Origin: Fibrobacterota bacterium
GTDB lineage: Bacteria > Fibrobacterota > OXYB2-FULL-49-7 > JAEUSG01
Direction of reading: 5' to 3'
Assembly: GCA_016788315.1 (NCBI GenBank)
Contig: JAEUSG010000125.1
Span: 1 to 38,219, forward strand
DNA length: 38,219 nt
The stretch's first letter is position 1; each line of letters starts with the position of its first letter. A model generated the notes under the pieces. It made no database searches, was not told the DNA's origin, and worked only from the letters and a program-made list of their open reading frames with translations. Positions 15,619 to 24,751 of this stretch are shown piece after piece. Position numbers and translations under genes: made by a program.

Positions 15619-18579
15619 TTATCTTGTTATAACAATCCGCTTTGTGGCTCGATACTTTCCCGCAGTAAGTTTTATGAAATAGACTCCTGAAGCATTGCCT
15701 GAACTATCCCATTTGTAGCTGTGAGTTCCTGCCTGCCGCTTTTCTCCTGATGAAAGGTGGCATATCTCTTTACCTGCAAGATCAAATACCGTAAGTGAAA
15801 TTTCTGACACAACAGGAAGCACCACTTTTATTACACAGGCAGGATGAAGCGGATTAGGAGTAACCGTAATTATATTTGCTGCATCAATTTTACCGATGAC
15901 ATTTTCACTTATTGTCCCAAGACCGGGCATGTTATCCAGTATAAAATCCATCTGAACTCTTACAAGCCTCTCATTACCCATATCTGTTACGTAGATATAG
16001 TTTTCGCTAGTTGCAACACCTGTAGGCCATAAAATTGGAAATTCCGGCGATGGAACCATGCTTCCCGGTCCACGGGAATCGGTATTGCCATAGTCTCCGA
16101 AGGAAAGGATGGAGTTCTCATTATTGTCAATTACAGTAACTTTACCGGTTACTGCGTTTGGAATGAAAATTCTTCCATAGGGATCTACATCAAACCTCGG
16201 TGAACGGCAGACACAGCTTGCTCCACCATTATATGGTGCTAAACCTGTCTTGTAAACTGTAATAACATTATGAGCTTTACGTGCCGTTGCCTGCATACTG
16301 CCGGAATCGACCCATGCTTTTGCCCCTTTTGCAACTTTAATAATTGCACCTACACCGTTTTTATATCCCCAGTCGTTTGTATACAGCGAAGGCACAACAT
16401 GGGCCGCATCACGCAACAGAACACCGATATATGCATTACCGTCAGGCCCCCACTGAAAACCTCCCGACAATTCAGGAAGTGCTGAGAGCAAAGTATCTTC
16501 AGCTGTATCACCTGGAACCGGACACCAGGCAGAATAGTTGATGCCGTTCGACTTGCGGTTAATGTAGCCAACCTGACCGCTTGGCGTTATGTCAAGTCCT
16601 CTATCCGCCGCGCCGCCCCCTTCATGGTGACCGGAAATATTACTGGTTTTATGTTTCCCATTTGGAAAATTAACAGGAGCGTGCCGATGGTCCTGCGTAT
16701 ACCGGAAATGGCCTCCCTGGCTGCAGCAGCCTCCTTCTCTGGTGTACAGATAACCATCATACCCGACAGCCGCATCTATTCCATCAAGACACTTCCCTAG
16801 ACTTGTTGAACAGCGTACAAATGAAGGAGAAGCCCAATTCTCTATTTTGTAAAGGCCATGCCATGAATCATTAACATATACACGATCTGTTTTACGATCA
16901 ACAGCAATACGATCAAATCCTCGAACTGCATTTTTTGCTTCTGCCGAGAAGCTCTTTACAACAGTAAATTTATCCCCGTCATCCCTCAGAGCCCATATTC
17001 CGTTCTGTGTATCTGCAACTGTTCCATACAATTGAGGGTTTCTATTATCGTAGGAAGAACCGAAAGATGAGACCCAAAGCAGCGGTTTTGTTCCGAAGTC
17101 GTTCAGAATGGCATAGAACTTTCCCCACGGTTTCTGTGGAAAGTTATTGAGTGTTATAACCGGCTGTGGATTATTTCGCCAGGTATCATATTTGCGCAGA
17201 GTTACATAACGCTGCCATCCGTTTGAACTATTATATCCGGTTATATTTCTTGAGAATACATAAAGTGAGCCGTTCTTTCTGTTGACAAGAACCATATCCG
17301 GATTATCAACAGGTATAAATCCAAGTAAGGTGGCATTAGTGTCATATACAGATAAGCGCTGATGAAGCCTGTCACAAACAAATACATGACCGGAATCATC
17401 CATCGCGGTACCATGAATACTTCCGAACATAGACATATAGTAAACGAATGTATTGACAAGCACCGGACCTGGACCAACCTTTGCAGAGCGGTCGACCGGC
17501 AGACGTGGTATGGAATCGAGTGAGAGCCATGGTGTTGCAACACCCGTTGTTCTGTCAACCTTGAATATGCGTCCGTCACGCCAGAAACCTGTATCTGTAG
17601 GTACATGTCCGTAAGCCGTACCTATGTAAGAAGTGTCTGTCTGAAAAATAGCCGATACCAGATAATACTTTCCATTTGGCGAAGGGGTGACAAACATAGG
17701 TCCACCCAGCCATGGTCCAGAATACTGGCTTTTAAAAGGCAACGGCGGTGAAGAAATAAAAGATGCAGCAGATGGAATTGTCCATTTGCCGGTTGTATCG
17801 ACAGTCATCCAATTCATAGTGTTGTTACAGGTGACTCCGCCCTTTGTGGTCAAATAGGGATCATTGCAGATTAACAATTCACCATTGCGGAATTCATTAA
17901 TGAGCAATGCACCAACTCCTGTTATCGGAGCCGTTGCATCACCGAATTTTGGTCCGTCAAGATATGTTGTTATCGGACGCCAATCGGTTCCTGAAGTTCC
18001 AAGCACGCCATATGGTGACGCCGTCGACATTGGAGTACCGGCTGGCAACGGATAAATTGTTTTCTGATAAACTCCTTCGGGCGAATATTTACGAAGCGCG
18101 TTTAGAACAGATGCTCCGTGGTCACCTTCAAGATTCAGATGGCTGTAATTGCCAAGCACAAAAAGGTTACCCTCTTTGTCCAATGCCATTCCATTTATAT
18201 CAACCAGATAACGGTATGGATTGTCCCCTGTTACAGAGCTGAATCGTGCCTTCATCCCCGCCCTTACCCTCAACGACGGACTTGCACCCGAAACAGCTGC
18301 GCCGGCATCATTCAGACCATTCCAGAACAACTGCTGCTTCAGAACTGCCGGCTGTAAAGGCAAAGGGGCATTAGCACCCAACACTCCCGCCGCGAGATGT
18401 CGGATAACCGACGAATCCCTGAGATCGATGATTGACACTTCAACATCAGTAGCTTCAGAAAGTTCAAAAGTAATTTTCCAAGATGTACCTGTATCTTTAA
18501 CCATTGCGGGTTGCAAAACAAAACTGGGAGCAGAAAAAAGAAAAGAGCACAGCAAAAGTGTTAAAATCCTTATGCTCAT
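15619..18579 (-). CDS. large secreted NHL/beta-propeller protein with C-terminal secretion domain
   Basis: The 986-residue product has a signal peptide (ILTLLLCSFLFSAPS). An N-terminal FlgD-like Ig domain follows (WKITFELSEATDVEVSIIDL ... LFWNGLNDAGAAVSG). Then come many propeller-like blades: INGMALDKEGNLFVLGNY, IHGTAMDDSGHVFVCDRLHQ, FDRIAVDRKTDRVYVNDSWH, WPTGVATSENYIYVTDMGNE. A Cys/His-rich stretch around residue 620-660 (GGCCSQGGHFRYTQDHRHAP) is unusual. The C-terminus carries TPNPLHPACVIKV, YKWDSSGN, GVYFIKL and IVITR. Such propellers often bind carbohydrate or act as lyases or sulfatase partners; the role here is unknown. AGGAGG lies before the ATG. It starts 30 nt after smc, so it probably shares that transcript. 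Confidence 0.87.
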   Translation of the reverse strand: MSIRILTLLLCSFLFSAPSFVLQPAMVKDTGTSWKITFELSEATDVEVSIIDLRDSSVIRHLAAGVLGANAPLPLQPAVLKQQLFWNGLNDAGAAVSGASPSLRVRAGMKARFSSVTGDNPYRYLVDINGMALDKEGNLFVLGNYSHLNLEGDHGASVLNALRKYSPEGVYQKTIYPLPAGTPMSTASPYGVLGTSGTDWRPITTYLDGPKFGDATAPITGVGALLINEFRNGELLICNDPYLTTKGGVTCNNTMNWMTVDTTGKWTIPSAASFISSPPLPFKSQYSGPWLGGPMFVTPSPNGKYYLVSAIFQTDTSYIGTAYGHVPTDTGFWRDGRIFKVDRTTGVATPWLSLDSIPRLPVDRSAKVGPGPVLVNTFVYYMSMFGSIHGTAMDDSGHVFVCDRLHQRLSVYDTNATLLGFIPVDNPDMVLVNRKNGSLYVFSRNITGYNSSNGWQRYVTLRKYDTWRNNPQPVITLNNFPQKPWGKFYAILNDFGTKPLLWVSSFGSSYDNRNPQLYGTVADTQNGIWALRDDGDKFTVVKSFSAEAKNAVRGFDRIAVDRKTDRVYVNDSWHGLYKIENWASPSFVRCSTSLGKCLDGIDAAVGYDGYLYTREGGCCSQGGHFRYTQDHRHAPVNFPNGKHKTSNISGHHEGGGAADRGLDITPSGQVGYINRKSNGINYSAWCPVPGDTAEDTLLSALPELSGGFQWGPDGNAYIGVLLRDAAHVVPSLYTNDWGYKNGVGAIIKVAKGAKAWVDSGSMQATARKAHNVITVYKTGLAPYNGGASCVCRSPRFDVDPYGRIFIPNAVTGKVTVIDNNENSILSFGDYGNTDSRGPGSMVPSPEFPILWPTGVATSENYIYVTDMGNERLVRVQMDFILDNMPGLGTISENVIGKIDAANIITVTPNPLHPACVIKVVLPVVSEISLTVFDLAGKEICHLSSGEKRQAGTHSYKWDSSGNASGVYFIKLTAGKYRATKRIVITR

Positions 18580-18609
18580 GCTCTTCCTCCTGGAAATATG
18601 TTTTTTTAT

Positions 18610-21600
18610 TTAAGCAACTACCCCTGAATTCATAATAGCGTCAACCTTCTTCTCGTCTTCCTGATTTGCAAGGCTGACAGAGACAGTTCTAGATACACCA
18701 GGCTCAATAAGAGTAACACCATACAGAATATCGCATGCCGCCATAGTTTTCTTATTGTGTGTGATAATAAGGAACTGTGTCTTTTCCGAGAAGCTTCTGA
18801 TCAGGTTAATGAAACGGCCAATATTGGCATCATCAAGCGGACCGTCAACCTCATCAAGAATGCAATATGGTGAAGACTTCACAAGATAGAGACCAAACAG
18901 CAGGGAAGTTGCTGTAAGTGCTCTCTCACCGCCGGAAAGGAGACTGATATTCTTCATGCTCTTGCCACTTGGGCGGGCATATATAACAATCTTTGCATTC
19001 AGCGGATCCGGATCGTCTTCAAGTCTGATATCGGCTTCACCGCCATCAAACAGAGTGATGAATACTTTACGGAAGTTTTCACGAACCTGATTAAAGGTTT
19101 CGAGGAACTTCTCGCTTGCCTCTTTATCGAGAGTTTTAACAAGTTTTTCGAGAGAGTTCTTTGCATTCTCAAGATCAATTTTCTGCACAGAGAGCTCATC
19201 ATGAACTTTTTTCTCTGTTTCATAATCTTCAAGAACGGAAAGGTTTACATTCGGCCCGATTGCCTTAAGTCTCTTACGCAGTATATCAATCTTTTCACGA
19301 ACCTCATTCTCAGGAAGTTCAAGAACTGCTTCTTCATCTGTTAAAGAGCCGAGATCCTTTTCATACTCTTCCCAGATTCTTTCCTGAATAGAGCGTTTTT
19401 TCTCGTTAAGGCGTTCCATCTGCATTTCGCAGGCGTGAACCTTTTCGGAAATTTCATTCTGTACCTTCTGGATATCGCCGGAATTACGTCTGAGATCGGA
19501 TATCTCTTTACGCAATTCAGCATAACCTTCACGGTATTTTACCTGCTCATCCTCTTTAAGTTTTCTCTGGAGGCGGCCTTCTTCTATCAGAACTTCAAGG
19601 TGTGAAATCTCGGCATTCCATGTTTCGATATCAGCAATAAACTTCTCCCGTTCATCTTTACCTTTAACCTGCTCTTCGAACGCCTTGTTGATATCACTTT
19701 CAATTTTGTTGTGCTCACGTTTTGCTGTTGCAAGTTCCTGCTGAAGCTGTGAGAACTTGAGTTCAGATGCGCGGCGCTTTTCAATAAGCTGCATTCTTTT
19801 ATCATCAAGAACCCTTACCTCTTCAGAGAGAAGAAGGATTGATGATTCGTTTACAGTTTTGCGCTCTTCAAGTTCAGCAAGTTTTGTCTCAGCGATTTTC
19901 TCATCTTCGATGAGACCTTCCATACGGCGTTCGATGGCTGCTATCTGTTCAAGAGCATCCTTCTGTCTGTTGCGGATGCGCATAATCTCTTCGTCAAGAT
20001 GGCGGATATCACCTTCGTGTGACTGCTTTAATCTGCGCCCTTCCTGAAGTTTTTCGTCAATGCCGTAGAGAGCCTTTTTTGCCTCTTCAAGTGTTGCAAT
20101 TGTAGCAACCTTCTCGTTTTTCTTAACTGCAATTTCGGTGGTTGCCTTTTCGATACCCTTTTTAAGAGAATCAATAAGCTGGGTTCTTGAGATAAGTCCC
20201 ATCTCGCCGCCGGCAGTTAAACCGCCTCTAATGATTCCGCTTGTAGAATATGTATCACCATCTGGTGTTACGCAATGAACTATATCTGCTCCTGCATTCT
20301 CGCGTACGAGCGCAGCTGCATCAGCATTCTTAACAAGAAGAACATCGCCAAGAAGAAGAGAGACAATCTCTCTATCGCTCTTTTTGCATTTGACAAATGA
20401 GTCTGCCCAACCGAAAACGCCTTCAAGAGAGGAAAGCTTTTCCATTTCAGCAGAACGTGAGCGCTCTCTCATAAGACCGCTTACTGCAAAAACAGCTTTT
20501 CCCTTTTTTCCATCCTGAAGATATCGGACAGCTTCGCGTGCAGCCTCTTCAGAATCGGCAAGTATATATTGAACGCGTGAACCAAGAGCAGCTTCAACAG
20601 CTGTGACATGGTCAGGATTTACATCAATAATATCTGCAACGATGCCTTTAATTCCGCTGATACCCTCTTTAAGAACTGAGCTTACTGCTCCCTTATAACC
20701 TTCGTGATTACGAGCCATGTCCTCAAAGAATTCAAGTTTCTTTTCGTCGGAAATGAGATGCGCTTCAAGTGTTTTTTCAGCTTCAAGTATTGCGCGGTAT
20801 TTAAGTTCTTCATCATTAATTCTGCCAACGAGAGAGTCACGTGAGGAAGAGAGATTTGAATGCTCTTCGTCCATTGACTTTAATGAATTACGGCAGATAG
20901 ATACACGCTCCTCACATTCAGTAAGATGTGCTCTTTCAGCAGATATGGAATTATCAATTGTACGGCGGTTCTCATCAAGGTTATCGAGAATAGAACGTGC
21001 CTTTTCGAGGCGGGATTTAAGATCTCCGTCCTCTTCCATGAGCTTTATTTTAGCCTGTTGTGATCTGTTAAGTTCAAGTTTCTTTTCTGCAGCTTCAATT
21101 TCGAATTCGTCGATTTCGCGGCGTGCGGCAAGGAAAACAGCTTCAGCTTCCTGAACAGCTGCTTCGAGTGAAATAACATGCTGCTCAAGCGAAGCAAACT
21201 GCTCGCGTGAGTTAACGATATTTTCGTCAAGCTTACCCTGATAGAGTTCTATCTGGGCCATTGTGTTTTTTGCGCCTTCAATTCTGGAGCGAAGTGCTGT
21301 GATGTTGTTTTCGACTCGGTGAATCTGTTCGGCTATCTGAGAAATTTCTTTATCGGACTCCTGTAGTTTTTCTTCGCGGCGCATAGCTGTGAGCTCTTTT
21401 TCTTCTACAACAGCACCTGATGTTGATACCTGCGCTTCAATTCTTTCACGTTCAACGCGCATCTCGGAGTGGTTATGACTTACCTCGCGGAGTTCGCCGG
21501 AAAGCTCTTTGAATAGTTTATAGCAGAATCCTACATCGAGCTGTGTGAGCTCATCTTTATATTCACGGAATTTTTTTGCCTTTTCAACATGGCGTGCAAG

Positions 21601-22212
21601 CATTTTTACAGTACGATCTTTTTCGGCAACGATGTCTGAAATTCTGGAAAGATCTTCGCTGGTTTTAAGAAGGTTCTTCAATGCCTCTTTGCGCTGGTTG
21701 CGGTATTTATTGATACCGGCAGCCTCTTCGAACATAACCCTACGCTCTTCATCCTTTTCGGAAAGAACCTTATCGATCTGTTTCTGCTCCATTAAGGAAT
21801 AGGAACCGATACCCATACCAGTATCATAAAAGAGGGCATGGATATCCTTCAAACGACATAACTTCTTATTTATCATGTACTCAGACTCACCCGTACGGAA
21901 CATACGGCGGGTAATTGCCACAGTTTTGTACTCAATTGGCAGGGTGTTGTCGTCGTTTTCGATAGAAAGAGTTACTTCGCAGAAATTGAGCGGTTTCCGG
22001 CGAATAGTACCGGAAAAGATGACATCCTCCATCTTTTCAGAACGGAGAGATTTGGTCCGCTGCTCACCTAATACCCAACGGATAGAGTCGATGATATTCG
22101 ACTTACCACACCCATTGGGGCCTACAATGGCAGTTAGTCCGCGATTGAAGTTGACTACATGTGAATCCGCAAAGGATTTAAAGCCTGTAATCCGCAGTTG
22201 TTTGAGATGCAT
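18610..22212 (-). CDS. smc: chromosome segregation protein SMC
   Basis: SMC is the ATPase of the bacterial condensin complex, acting with ScpA and ScpB on the chromosome. The 1200-residue length is normal. The N-terminal head carries Walker A GPNGCGKSN (31-39). Long heptad coiled coils run through about residues 165-500 and 670-1020. The central hinge is recognisable from GYKGAVSSVLKEGISGIKG through QYILADSEEAA and TYSTSGIIRGGLTAGGE. The C-terminal head has the ABC signature LLSGGERALTATSLLFGLYL and Walker B with D-loop (CILDEVDGPLDDANI). The D-loop residues Gly-Pro replace the commoner Ala-Ala or Ala-Pro, a mild variation. scpA and scpB are not in the window. The secreted NHL gene follows after 30 nt, an unusual partner. 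Confidence 0.98.
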   Translation of the reverse strand: MHLKQLRITGFKSFADSHVVNFNRGLTAIVGPNGCGKSNIIDSIRWVLGEQRTKSLRSEKMEDVIFSGTIRRKPLNFCEVTLSIENDDNTLPIEYKTVAITRRMFRTGESEYMINKKLCRLKDIHALFYDTGMGIGSYSLMEQKQIDKVLSEKDEERRVMFEEAAGINKYRNQRKEALKNLLKTSEDLSRISDIVAEKDRTVKMLARHVEKAKKFREYKDELTQLDVGFCYKLFKELSGELREVSHNHSEMRVERERIEAQVSTSGAVVEEKELTAMRREEKLQESDKEISQIAEQIHRVENNITALRSRIEGAKNTMAQIELYQGKLDENIVNSREQFASLEQHVISLEAAVQEAEAVFLAARREIDEFEIEAAEKKLELNRSQQAKIKLMEEDGDLKSRLEKARSILDNLDENRRTIDNSISAERAHLTECEERVSICRNSLKSMDEEHSNLSSSRDSLVGRINDEELKYRAILEAEKTLEAHLISDEKKLEFFEDMARNHEGYKGAVSSVLKEGISGIKGIVADIIDVNPDHVTAVEAALGSRVQYILADSEEAAREAVRYLQDGKKGKAVFAVSGLMRERSRSAEMEKLSSLEGVFGWADSFVKCKKSDREIVSLLLGDVLLVKNADAAALVRENAGADIVHCVTPDGDTYSTSGIIRGGLTAGGEMGLISRTQLIDSLKKGIEKATTEIAVKKNEKVATIATLEEAKKALYGIDEKLQEGRRLKQSHEGDIRHLDEEIMRIRNRQKDALEQIAAIERRMEGLIEDEKIAETKLAELEERKTVNESSILLLSEEVRVLDDKRMQLIEKRRASELKFSQLQQELATAKREHNKIESDINKAFEEQVKGKDEREKFIADIETWNAEISHLEVLIEEGRLQRKLKEDEQVKYREGYAELRKEISDLRRNSGDIQKVQNEISEKVHACEMQMERLNEKKRSIQERIWEEYEKDLGSLTDEEAVLELPENEVREKIDILRKRLKAIGPNVNLSVLEDYETEKKVHDELSVQKIDLENAKNSLEKLVKTLDKEASEKFLETFNQVRENFRKVFITLFDGGEADIRLEDDPDPLNAKIVIYARPSGKSMKNISLLSGGERALTATSLLFGLYLVKSSPYCILDEVDGPLDDANIGRFINLIRSFSEKTQFLIITHNKKTMAACDILYGVTLIEPGVSRTVSVSLANQEDEKKVDAIMNSGVVA

Positions 22213-22344
22213 GTCGTTCTTCTACCTTCAGTTAGGGTTGTAAAATACATCAAAGATGCATCCCTCTATACAATCCCTTTTGATTTCGACATGAGTAAGA
22301 TACAATATGTAGTGTTTGAAGAACAAACTTTTTTTAAAAAATTT

Positions 22345-24555
22345 TCAGTGAAGCACTATTTTGCCGTTCCAATGCTTTTTCCCTGATTTTACACTCATTA
22401 GATATACGCCTGTTCTTACTTTCTTTGCATCCCAACTAAATGAATACTTTTGTATACCACCTGTAGTGCTATAGTTTCTGGAGTACACAAGACGACCATC
22501 GACAGAAACAATCCTTACTTCAATCCCATTGTAACCATCTGTTTGAACGGAGTATCTGATTTTATTGGAAAATGGATTGGGGCCAACAAGCACAAACGGA
22601 AGATTGACATAGTGACCATTATTTTCAACGGATATAGTCGAATCTTTTATTGTGTAAGAAGCGTCCCCGATATGAACGGTATAAATTCCTGCGGCTCCTG
22701 AAAGGCTGCATGCAGGCATACTTTTCTCTGTAGTATCTGTCGGATACAACACATGAAGATATGTACTATAGATTGCACTATCCGGCGGCATAATCTCGAG
22801 GCGGCCCGCTCCAAGTCTGCGCTCCGGAGTATTGTTACCAGGAAGGAAAGTAGTACTATTAAGAATAGTCTCGACCCCGCGGAAGTTCACATGGTAATAG
22901 GGTTGAACCTGACTATTCAAAACGGAAATCCGTGGATTCACAGGCAATAAAGTTTTACAATAGAGACGTCCTATACCATTTGTAATAGTTGCTGTCGTTC
23001 CATTTATCACGGGAGTTTTTATAGAATGCAGGAGCCAGCGATGAACATAGCCATTCCCAGCTGTAATTTTGTCAATTACTATCAGATATTTATATTTCAA
23101 AAAGATCAGTTCTCTTGTCCACGCTGTTGATACAGGCCATGCTCCAGAAAAATCACCCTTCACTCTTGCAAAATCTGCAGTTGTCTCTCTCTCAATTATT
23201 CTGCCTGTCGGCTGTCTGGCAATTTTACTTCTGTAATCCAACCAACCTGTCCAGTCTGTAAGGCCGCCAACTTCTATTTTCTGTTGATAACCATAATGAT
23301 TTGAACGGGTGAGAACAACGGCATTTGCGCTCCACGGTGACTGATAATACATATGCATTGGTGACATGTATGAATCATACATTCCATTTTTGATAGCAAG
23401 AGGGGTCTCTTTAAATAACATGAATTTTCCCTGATCATGTGTAGCGTGATGATCAACTGTTTCACCGCATAAAAAATGTATTACCGCATCTTTGGCACCC
23501 CAACCACTTCGCATAACCACATATCTGTGCAGGCTGTCTCCAAAAACCGCTGTCTTTGGTAACTGTGTTAAAGGTGTTTCAGGAATAGAGGGGTTATTAA
23601 ACAGGAAATATTCCCATACATATTCATACCAGTAATCGGAGATATTCAACCTTCGATACATATCCGCCGCCCACGCTCTACCTATGCCATCCCTATACAT
23701 TCCGGAAATTGCGTCAATATGCACACGAAACTGATTGTTATCTCTGAAGCTTCCGCTCGAAATATCTCCATGCTTGACAAACCAGCCATTATGATAAGTG
23801 GTCCAAATCTGAAATTCCATCTGCCGCTGAAGCCAGTTACCCTGATTTTCTTTTATCCAGAGCGCTGCATCCCAATCTGTTGCACTTCGCCAGGCTGCTA
23901 CAAGATTTGCATAATCTGTAAAGACATGGTAATATCCGTATGAACCGCCTCCTGTTGCACCGTCCTCTCCTTCACGAATTGTCCCCAGTTTGTTTTTAAG
24001 GAAATTTTCTGCAAAAGCCAGATACTGCGGAGCTTTCGGACTGTCACCGTAGAGAGATAATGCAAGAACAGTGAGTCCTGCCAATGCACCTGCACTTCTT
24101 GAATAAAAGGGCATAAATCCAACTTCCAATTCATGCATAAAAGAGTCTGCCCACACTTCCATATGTGCAACACATCTATGACGGCTTACAGAATCAAAAT
24201 CGGGATGATTGCGCAGCCAGTCATACATTGCTCCATACCGCTCTGCACTTATGCCGGCATACGAGGATGATGAACCTGTAATTTGTAAAGTTTTCAGATT
24301 GGCAACAGATTTTGCTCCAGCCGATGAATCTTTGGTAATCACATAATAAAGAGCCTCACCTACATTGTCATTCCTAAGACTGCCGATTCTTGAGGTGTAA
24401 TCTGATCGATTCATCCATCCGGAAATTTCATTTACAGATGGCCCACTCCATACCGTATCTCGAAGAAATATCCTTGGTCTTTCATTTCTGACGGAAGGAG
24501 TAGCCGAAAACAGAATAAATGGAACTAAAAAAATAACCAAGCATATCTTGCGCAT
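22345..24555 (-). CDS. secreted heparinase II/III-like protein with C-terminal secretion domain
   Basis: The 736-residue product has a signal peptide (ICLVIFLVPFILFSATP). A helical toroid follows (roughly 100-320), and then a beta-sandwich with VDHHATHDQGKFML (367-380). That block matches the conserved 'H...D.G.F.L' of heparinase II/III-type polysaccharide lyases. VMRSGWGAKDAVIHFLCG just before it is also typical ('RSGW...A....'). The final 85 residues hold GPNPFSNKIRYSV, FSWDAKK, TGVYLMSVKSG and IVLH. It likely degrades an acidic polysaccharide outside the cell; the precise substrate is unknown. AAAGG lies before the ATG. It diverges from the lipoprotein gene across a 196-nt region with a CRP-type palindrome. 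Confidence 0.86.
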   Translation of the reverse strand: MRKICLVIFLVPFILFSATPSVRNERPRIFLRDTVWSGPSVNEISGWMNRSDYTSRIGSLRNDNVGEALYYVITKDSSAGAKSVANLKTLQITGSSSSYAGISAERYGAMYDWLRNHPDFDSVSRHRCVAHMEVWADSFMHELEVGFMPFYSRSAGALAGLTVLALSLYGDSPKAPQYLAFAENFLKNKLGTIREGEDGATGGGSYGYYHVFTDYANLVAAWRSATDWDAALWIKENQGNWLQRQMEFQIWTTYHNGWFVKHGDISSGSFRDNNQFRVHIDAISGMYRDGIGRAWAADMYRRLNISDYWYEYVWEYFLFNNPSIPETPLTQLPKTAVFGDSLHRYVVMRSGWGAKDAVIHFLCGETVDHHATHDQGKFMLFKETPLAIKNGMYDSYMSPMHMYYQSPWSANAVVLTRSNHYGYQQKIEVGGLTDWTGWLDYRSKIARQPTGRIIERETTADFARVKGDFSGAWPVSTAWTRELIFLKYKYLIVIDKITAGNGYVHRWLLHSIKTPVINGTTATITNGIGRLYCKTLLPVNPRISVLNSQVQPYYHVNFRGVETILNSTTFLPGNNTPERRLGAGRLEIMPPDSAIYSTYLHVLYPTDTTEKSMPACSLSGAAGIYTVHIGDASYTIKDSTISVENNGHYVNLPFVLVGPNPFSNKIRYSVQTDGYNGIEVRIVSVDGRLVYSRNYSTTGGIQKYSFSWDAKKVRTGVYLMSVKSGKKHWNGKIVLH

Positions 24556-24639
24556 TTTTTACCTTTTTTTATAAAAATTTTCACTTTCAGCCAATATATA
24601 CTGTTTTTAATCGAATTTGAATAGATATTATCGCCTATT

Positions 24640-24655
24640 TGTGATCTTCATCACA
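24640..24655. promoter_or_regulatory. CRP/FNR-family-type operator palindrome
   Basis: TGTGATCTTCATCACA is an exact TGTGA-N6-TCACA palindrome. It lies between the divergent genes, 85 nt from the minus-strand start (24555) and 97 nt from the plus-strand start (24752). It could regulate either promoter. Confidence 0.6.
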
Positions 24656-24751
24656 TCAATGTTTTTTCTGTTTCTGTATTTTATTCTCTAATTATGGCAA
24701 AATGATTTTAAATTTAAGGTATCTTTAACAAATAAACTGAAAGGGAAAAAG

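Noticed and set aside
19757..21154. Long open frames antisense to smc
   Set aside because: They are Ser/Arg/Leu-rich translations of the opposite strand of coiled-coil codons, without binding sites or family similarity.
24556..24751. tRNA or structured RNA in the longer intergenic gaps (also 11578-11704, 22213-22344, 29504-29700)
   Set aside because: I found no cloverleaf, T-loop (GGTTCRANNCC) or known riboswitch core in these gaps.
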